From NCBI RefSeq assembly GCF_025755255.1, contig NZ_JALIEB010000003.1, forward strand, positions 186,001 through 250,000: a DNA stretch of 64,000 bases. The letters are read 5' to 3'. A program made the translations under genes and the position numbers. Below, one piece after another: positions 59,606 to 64,000 of the stretch; position 1 is the stretch's first letter, and each line of letters starts with the position of its first letter. The notes under the pieces were generated by a model. It saw nothing but the letters and a program-made list of their open reading frames with translations. It made no database searches and had not been told where the DNA came from. The DNA is from Roseobacter sinensis. GTDB taxonomy: Bacteria > Pseudomonadota > Alphaproteobacteria > Rhodobacterales > Rhodobacteraceae.

Positions 59606-59669
59606 GCGGGTACCGGGCCTGGCGCGCGAATTTTTTGGCCCGCGCCTTGCGACGAAGACGCCCGCGCGC

Positions 59670-60389
59670 TCACAGTGGCCGGTCGCGCAGGTCCTGCAAG
59701 ATCACCTGCCCGGCAAATTGGCCCCAGCCGCGATAGATCTCCGGCCCCGGGTGGAACCCGTCCGCTGCCATCTGTGCCGGATCGAGGCCCCAATCCGGCG
59801 CGATCAGGCGTAGATCGGGCGCGGTGGCCACCTCACCCTCCAGCGTTCTGCGCAGCCGTGCAGCATGCTGCCCCAGCACCAGGTTCAATGGGCGCGGTAG
59901 GGCGCGGAAATGCTCGAGCGGTGGAACTGTCGTCGCATAGATGCGGCGGACCCCAAAGGCCGTGCGTAACAGAGCGTGCAGCTCGGCTGTCTGCACGCGC
60001 CAGCGCGCGGGCCCGATCAGCCGCGTGGTGTCATTCACGCCCAAGGCGGTCACGGCGATATCGAAAGGTCTGGGCCTCGTCTGTCGCAAGACCCTGTGGA
60101 GCCTGCCCGTGGTCCACCCCGTGCGCGCGATCAGCTGCCAGGACACCCGGTAGCTTGCGCCGATGGCCCGCACGAGATGTCCGCTCAGCGCCGCGTCTTG
60201 GCAGTCGACACCCACACCGGCAGCGGACGAATCGCCAAGGATGAGCACATGAAGCGGGTCGCCCTGCCCGGCCACGCCCTCGCGCGGGCCAGCCGCTTCG
60301 GGCAGCCGCGGTGTCCGGCGGACCACCTGTGCCGCCTGCACCGCGAGCACGGGCGCCAGCGCCACCTGCTGCAGCCGGGGCCAGATCAC
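59670..60389 (-). CDS. SGNH/GDSL-type esterase
   Basis: The 239-residue protein has block I VLILGDSSAAGVGV (nucleophile Ser), block III TALGVNDTT (oxyanion Gly and Asn) and block V DGFHPGPEIY (Asp and His). It would hydrolyse an ester or a lipid; no signal peptide is evident except a hydrophobic N-terminus (MIWPRLQQVALAPVLAV), so it may be membrane-tethered or exported. It starts with GTG; AAGG lies about 7 bases upstream. It lies just after pirin on the same strand (9-base gap). Confidence 0.87.
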   Translation of the reverse strand: MIWPRLQQVALAPVLAVQAAQVVRRTPRLPEAAGPREGVAGQGDPLHVLILGDSSAAGVGVDCQDAALSGHLVRAIGASYRVSWQLIARTGWTTGRLHRVLRQTRPRPFDIAVTALGVNDTTRLIGPARWRVQTAELHALLRTAFGVRRIYATTVPPLEHFRALPRPLNLVLGQHAARLRRTLEGEVATAPDLRLIAPDWGLDPAQMAADGFHPGPEIYRGWGQFAGQVILQDLRDRPL

Positions 60390-60398
60390 ATGCGGGCC

Positions 60399-61337
60399 TT
60401 AGCGGTCGGGCAACGGGATGAATTCGGCATCATCCCCCGGCGGCAGTTGGAACCGCCCGTGCGCCCAGTCTCCGGCGCGCCATGCTTCCTTGGCCGCATC
60501 GATACGCTCTTTCGAGGAGGCCACGAAGTTCCACCAGATGTGCCGCGGCCCCTCCAGCGTCGCACCGCCCAGCAGCATCAGCCGCGCACCCGCATCGCCT
60601 GCCGTGAGCGTGATCCGGTCGCCGGGGCGGAAGACCATCATCTGGCCGGCCTCGAAGGTGTCGCCCGCCACGGTGATCGCGCCAGACACCACGTAGACGC
60701 CGCGATCCTCGTGATCGTCCGGCAGGGGAATGCGGGCCCCCGGCTGCAACACCGCATCCGCATAGAAGGTCTCGGAATAGACCTTCACAGGCGCCGCCTC
60801 CCCATAGGCCGTGCCGAGGATCAGGCGCACCTCCTTGCCCTCGCCTTCCAGGAACGGCAGCGTGTCCTTCGGCGCGTGCTCGAAGGCGGCCGGCGCGTCC
60901 TCGGCCGCTTCGGGCAGGGCGACCCAGGTCTGGATGCCAAAGAGATCGTGCGGCCGCTCGCGGATCTCCCCATCCGTACGCTCCGAATGGGTGATACCGT
61001 GCCCCGCCACCATCCAGTTCACCGCCCCGGGCTCGATCCACTGGTCCGTGCCGAGGCTGTCGCGATGGTGGATCTTGCCCTTGTAGAGATAGGTCACAGT
61101 GGCGAGCCCGATATGGGGATGCGGGCGCACGTCGATCCCCTTGCCGGTCACGAACTCCGCCGGGCCCATCTGGTCGAAGAAGATGAAGGGTCCGACCATC
61201 TGGCGCTTTGGTGCGGGCAGCGCCCGGCGCACCTCGAATCCGCCCAGATCATGGGCGCGCGGCACGATCACCGTCTCGATGGCATCGACCATATCCCCGG
61301 TCGGGCAATCCGGGTCGAGGGCGGGGTTCCAGCTCAT
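60399..61337 (-). CDS. pirin family protein
   Basis: The 312-residue protein is a bicupin. It has the metal motif of N-terminal pirin, RPHPHIGLATVTYLYKG (two His), HHRDSLG (His) and MVAGHGITHSER (Glu). The C-terminal cupin has PSDDHEDRGVYVVSGAI-like beta strands. Pirins bind iron; some are quercetinases or redox-sensitive regulators. I use the ATG at 61337, with AGGAG 8 bases upstream. It is followed closely by the SGNH esterase. Confidence 0.9.
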   Translation of the reverse strand: MSWNPALDPDCPTGDMVDAIETVIVPRAHDLGGFEVRRALPAPKRQMVGPFIFFDQMGPAEFVTGKGIDVRPHPHIGLATVTYLYKGKIHHRDSLGTDQWIEPGAVNWMVAGHGITHSERTDGEIRERPHDLFGIQTWVALPEAAEDAPAAFEHAPKDTLPFLEGEGKEVRLILGTAYGEAAPVKVYSETFYADAVLQPGARIPLPDDHEDRGVYVVSGAITVAGDTFEAGQMMVFRPGDRITLTAGDAGARLMLLGGATLEGPRHIWWNFVASSKERIDAAKEAWRAGDWAHGRFQLPPGDDAEFIPLPDR

Positions 61338-61405
61338 CGTGCATTCTCCTGTTCGTGCCAGGTCAGAGACTAGCCCGTGGCCGCATCGATGCAATCGGAT
61401 TGATG

Positions 61406-61678
61406 TCAGATCTTGCGCATGTCGTGGCCGGGGGTGCCCACGGACCGCTGATCGATCCGACGGGCGGCCTGATCAAGCCGCGCTGCCATATGGATGATCT
61501 CGGACACATCGCCCGCGCTCTGCTCCAGCGCCATCTCGAAGGCCGCATATTCGAGGTATTGCGCCGCGATCTGCATCGCGTAGCGCACCTTCTCGGCATT
61601 GGGCAACGTATCCAGAGCGGCGAAAGCCGTTGACAGGTCCACAACCTCAGCGGGAATGTCATCCGTGGGCACGGTCAT
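61406..61678 (-). CDS. small alpha-helical protein, paralogue of its neighbour (copy 1)
   Basis: The 90-residue protein (MTVPTDDIPAEVVDLSTAF) is unknown. Its core YAMQIAAQYLEYAAFEMALE, then QSAGDVSEIIHMAARLD, closely matches VASQLIEFAAFELAGRQ and SADDVADLIDCAARMD of the gene at 61934. The ATG at 61678 is used; an upstream TTG would add 13 residues. It may be an operon passenger or an adaptor. It precedes pirin on the same strand. Confidence 0.65.
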   Translation of the reverse strand: MTVPTDDIPAEVVDLSTAFAALDTLPNAEKVRYAMQIAAQYLEYAAFEMALEQSAGDVSEIIHMAARLDQAARRIDQRSVGTPGHDMRKI

Positions 61679-61933
61679 GTCGTGTCCGCTTTCAAATATG
61701 CCATGGCGCAGTACCAAACTTCAACGCGCCAGATCTTCACCTCGACAAACCGGCCCCGCTCGGGGCCGCAATTCGTTTTCCCGGTACGGGATCTTTCGAT
61801 GTGTTTGCCGTCGTCCCCATTCTCGTCCCGAAGTACCTTTCTCACTGTTCCTTAAACAATGGGCACCTGTCAACCCAAGGTAGTTTGGGAAATCTGTTTT
61901 AAAACCTGAGGCAAATGAAACCTACGCGTTCGG

Positions 61934-62236
61934 CTATTGAAGCCGCCGCTGCGGGATCGACGCGCTTTCGATCATCGAGGCGCCTTGCACGTCGTTCGAG
62001 GCGAAATCCATGCGGGCTGCGCAATCGATCAGGTCGGCCACGTCATCTGCGGACTGCCGGCCAGCCAATTCGAACGCGGCAAATTCGATCAGCTGGGATG
62101 CGACGCCAAGCGCCCGGCTCGACCGGTCCGACAGTGGCAAGCTGCGCAAGTGACTGACAAGCGCGTCAACCGCCGCGTCCGTCTGCTGATGCACCCTGGC
62201 GCCCCTGCGCGCCGCACTTGCCTTTCTCACACACAT
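61934..62236 (-). CDS. small alpha-helical protein, paralogue of its neighbour (copy 2)
   Basis: The 100-residue protein starts with a basic stretch (MCVRKASAARRGARVHQQ) and shares with the gene at 61406 the pattern A-x-Q-x-I/L-E-F/Y-A-A-F-E-L/M followed by D-V-x-x-L/I and A-A-R-x-D. AGGAAGG lies about 8 bases before the ATG at 62236. No known domain is recognised. The two genes lie 255 bases apart on one strand, so they probably arose by tandem duplication. Confidence 0.65.
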   Translation of the reverse strand: MCVRKASAARRGARVHQQTDAAVDALVSHLRSLPLSDRSSRALGVASQLIEFAAFELAGRQSADDVADLIDCAARMDFASNDVQGASMIESASIPQRRLQ

Positions 62237-62408
62237 CCGTTTGACCCTTCCTGATCGCAACTACACTTTGCCTATTCCTTAAGGATGAATCACAGGGCCC
62301 GGCGCTTGGCAAGGCACAGTTTGTGGCAGCCCCGACGCAGGCCGAGGCATGCCGTCACGTGTCCTTGTCGGCGCCCTTATGCCCAACCGGCTCGATCGGT
62401 GATGAACG

Positions 62409-62484
<76 letters not shown>

Positions 62485-62493
62485 GTCCCGTGC

Positions 62494-62522
62494 GATTTAG
62501 CCAATGTGAGGCGCTGCTTCAA
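62494..62522 (-). promoter_or_regulatory. promoter of tRNA-Val (TAC)
   Basis: On the minus strand, TTGAAG (62522-62517) and TAAATC (62499-62494) are 17 bases apart, about 10 bases from the tRNA. The -35 overlaps the stop codon of the phosphatase gene. Confidence 0.65.
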
Positions 62523-63097
62523 CCCCCTATTGAAAGCTGCCGCATGGCCCCGTTTTCAAGATGATAGATCACCCCCTGCCCGCCCGGCAGCATCCCGATC
62601 TCGCTCAGATCCCGATCAAGAACAATGAGCCGCAGCATGCGGGAGGTGATGCCATGCGTCACCAGCACTGACGGCGTCTGAAGGGTCCCGAGGAAGGCCC
62701 GGCAGCGCGCCCGCAGCGCCACGAAGCCCTCGCCGCCCGGCGCACGGTTGTAAAGGTGCAACGCGCTCTCTTCGCTCTCGTCGACGACACCATCGATCTT
62801 CAGTTCGCTGCGCTGGAGGCCCTCCCAGGCACCAACGCCGATCTCGGCCAGCCGCGCATCGGTCTCGATCTGCGGAAACAGGCCTTCCAGCGCGATGGCG
62901 GCAGTCTGGACCGCGCGGCCCTGCGGGCTCGCGTAGGCCCGGAACCCGTCGAGGGTTTGCGCCTGCAGGATCTGTCGTTGCGCGCGCGCCTGTTCTTGCC
63001 CGAGCGGCGTCAGGGGCGAGTCGAGCCCGCCCTGGATGCGGTGCTGGGCATTCCATTCGGTCTGCCCGTGGCGCAGGATGTACAAGGGAGGATACAC
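62519..63097 (-). CDS. histidine phosphatase family protein
   Basis: The 192-residue protein has the phosphohistidine motif YILRHGQTEWN, the second histidine in VLVTHGITSRML and the conserved arginine and glutamate between. It dephosphorylates a small molecule or sugar phosphate; the substrate is unclear (phosphoglycerate mutase-like). The start is uncertain: the homology begins at the GTG at 63097, with no good ribosome binding site; a GTG at 63163 would add 22 residues of no similarity. Two tRNA-Val genes flank it. Confidence 0.85.
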   Translation of the reverse strand: MYPPLYILRHGQTEWNAQHRIQGGLDSPLTPLGQEQARAQRQILQAQTLDGFRAYASPQGRAVQTAAIALEGLFPQIETDARLAEIGVGAWEGLQRSELKIDGVVDESEESALHLYNRAPGGEGFVALRARCRAFLGTLQTPSVLVTHGITSRMLRLIVLDRDLSEIGMLPGGQGVIYHLENGAMRQLSIGG

Positions 63098-63236
63098 GCG
63101 GGGTCGTCGTCTTTCGTGATGATCGGTGCAGGCCGATCTGCCACAGCGCGGCGCGACTGTCACGTGCGATTGACGGCCCCGAGCGGCCCCCGCCCGCGCA
63201 ACTTGGGCATAGCTCGTCTCTGCCTCAGAAGCGGAA

Positions 63237-63311
63237 TGGTGGGTGATAAGAGATTTGAACTCCTGACATCTTCGATGTGAACGAAGCGCTCTACCACTGA
63301 GCTAATCACCC
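63237..63311 (-). tRNA. tRNA-Val (anticodon CAC)
   Basis: This 75-base cloverleaf has acceptor GGGTGAT/ATCACCC, anticodon loop TTCACAT giving CAC, T-loop AGTTCAAATCT, discriminator A and encoded CCA (63237-63239). Confidence 0.96.
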
Positions 63312-63320
63312 ATATCCGGG

Positions 63321-63349
63321 GTAATACCGTAGAGATTTCGCTTCTTCAA
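63321..63349 (-). promoter_or_regulatory. promoter of tRNA-Val (CAC)
   Basis: On the minus strand, TTGAAG (63349-63344) and TATTAC (63326-63321) are exactly 17 bases apart, placing the start near the tRNA 5' end. Confidence 0.65.
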
Positions 63350-63406
63350 CATGATAAACTGCATCTTTGGAGCATTCGCTCAACCCAAGATACAGCGGAA
63401 CAAGTG

Positions 63407-64000
63407 ATGCCAGCTGACGAAGGACTGTCATGGAGAAAGATCGTCGTCGCGACTGTGGTCGCGTTTTTCGCTGCTCTGGGGACTTATGCCTTCACGGTGA
63501 CACGGGACACTTTCGAGCGCACCATCGTCATCGAAGATCCATTCCCGCCTCCTGAACCTTTGTCCGCCCGTTTGCTGGTCGAAGGACCGGATCCCTTCGG
63601 CGGCGCGGCCTTTGTGACATCGCCGCTCGTCACGGACCCGGACCGGACAATCGACGACCTGACACGGGAAGACGCGATCTATCCGGCGTATCGGCAGAAA
63701 CTTGGGCAATGGAGCGATATCGCGACGGCATTTCACGCCGTGCGGATCGAACTGCGCACCCCGCTCGAAACACCTGTGGTGGTCACCGACATCGTACCGC
63801 GCATCCTCGAACGCACCGAGCCCAAACATGGCTGGTACCTCGCAGAAGGCGGGTGTGGTATCGGTTTCAATGCCATCCGAAAGGCGGTCGTCGATTTCGA
63901 CCTGGCGACGCCAGTTGTAGACTTCTCATCGCCGGCCGACGGGGAAAGCGGCACCTTCACGCTTACGGAAGATCACGTCGAAGTCTTTGAAATCACTGCA
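63407..64000 (+). CDS. membrane-anchored hypothetical protein, truncated by the window edge
   Basis: An ATG at 63407 opens a frame that stays open for 198 codons and runs off the right edge. The product starts MPADEGLSWRKIVVATVVAF, then FAALGTYAF, a single N-terminal membrane helix. The extracytoplasmic part is Pro- and Thr-rich (EDPFPPPEPLSARLLVEG) with regular beta-strand-like segments (IELRTPLETPVVVTDIV). No family is recognised from this part. The gene is real by frame length and codon pattern; its end and role lie outside. Confidence 0.6.
   Translation, partial: MPADEGLSWRKIVVATVVAFFAALGTYAFTVTRDTFERTIVIEDPFPPPEPLSARLLVEGPDPFGGAAFVTSPLVTDPDRTIDDLTREDAIYPAYRQKLGQWSDIATAFHAVRIELRTPLETPVVVTDIVPRILERTEPKHGWYLAEGGCGIGFNAIRKAVVDFDLATPVVDFSSPADGESGTFTLTEDHVEVFEITA

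Overview
The window looks like a chromosomal segment of a marine alphaproteobacterium of the Rhodobacterales (Roseobacter-type Rhodobacteraceae). The grounds are high G+C, dense short-gapped genes, two FAD-GcvT demethylating dehydrogenases, a TRAP transporter, 5-aminolevulinate synthase of the ALAS (Shemin) type with an FNR-like box, a DksA with a single cysteine, a Hint-domain protein, a VPLPA-CTERM protein, and many small lipoproteins or hypotheticals typical of that order. It carries four tRNA genes (Leu-CAA, Asp-GTC, Val-UAC, Val-CAC). I saw no rRNA, CRISPR array, insertion sequence or prophage, so it reads as core chromosome with a few accessory insertions.

Layout. 0.1-8.6 kb: two paralogous dimethylglycine/sarcosine-dehydrogenase-like enzymes, facing opposite ways, flank an Rrf2 regulator-carboxymuconolactone decarboxylase pair and a Ca2+/Na+ antiporter; a MobA/MocA-like nucleotidyltransferase follows. 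8.5-11.4 kb: Hint-domain protein, a 580-base gene-free stretch, tRNA-Leu, an ExoD-like membrane protein and DsbB. 11.4-15.2 kb: an Lrp/AsnC regulator divergent from arginase and ornithine cyclodeaminase (arginine to ornithine to proline), then a flavin monooxygenase. 15.2-20.7 kb: DksA, then MoxR ATPase, GNAT, DUF2927 lipoprotein, a 55-residue membrane protein, a VWA (CoxE-like) protein and an M48 protease. 20.7-28.5 kb: PIN protein, RlmI-like methyltransferase, lipoprotein, GlnE, DUF2852, RDD and Bpt. 28.6-37.7 kb: VPLPA-CTERM hydrolase, TRAP transporter dctPQM, a divergent NarX/NarL-type two-component system and a small MCP-like protein.

37.8-40.8 kb: the acetolactate synthase operon. A 15-codon leader peptide rich in Leu/Val/Ile codons and a strong terminator precede ilvI, and an AT-richer membrane protein gene sits between ilvI and ilvH. 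40.8-44.5 kb: a small hypothetical, an XRE regulator with a large upstream dyad, a Rieske oxygenase and a DUF2189 protein. 44.5-55.5 kb: mostly housekeeping envelope genes (prfB, PBP1A, amidase, aminotransferase, M48-TPR protease, DsbA-like, ispG, RodZ-like). 55.6-64 kb: hemA with its FNR-like box, M20 peptidase, dehalogenase-like hydrolase, three tRNAs with recognisable promoters, SGNH hydrolase, pirin, two small paralogous proteins, a histidine phosphatase, and a membrane protein that runs off the right edge.

The most interesting items are regulatory: the ilv attenuator with a specific antiterminator model, the gene inserted inside the ilvIH operon, two matching 19-bp palindromes bracketing the promoter of the DUF2852 gene, and the 9-bp-arm dyad ahead of the XRE-Rieske pair. 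I did not find a single obvious new defence or mobile system.
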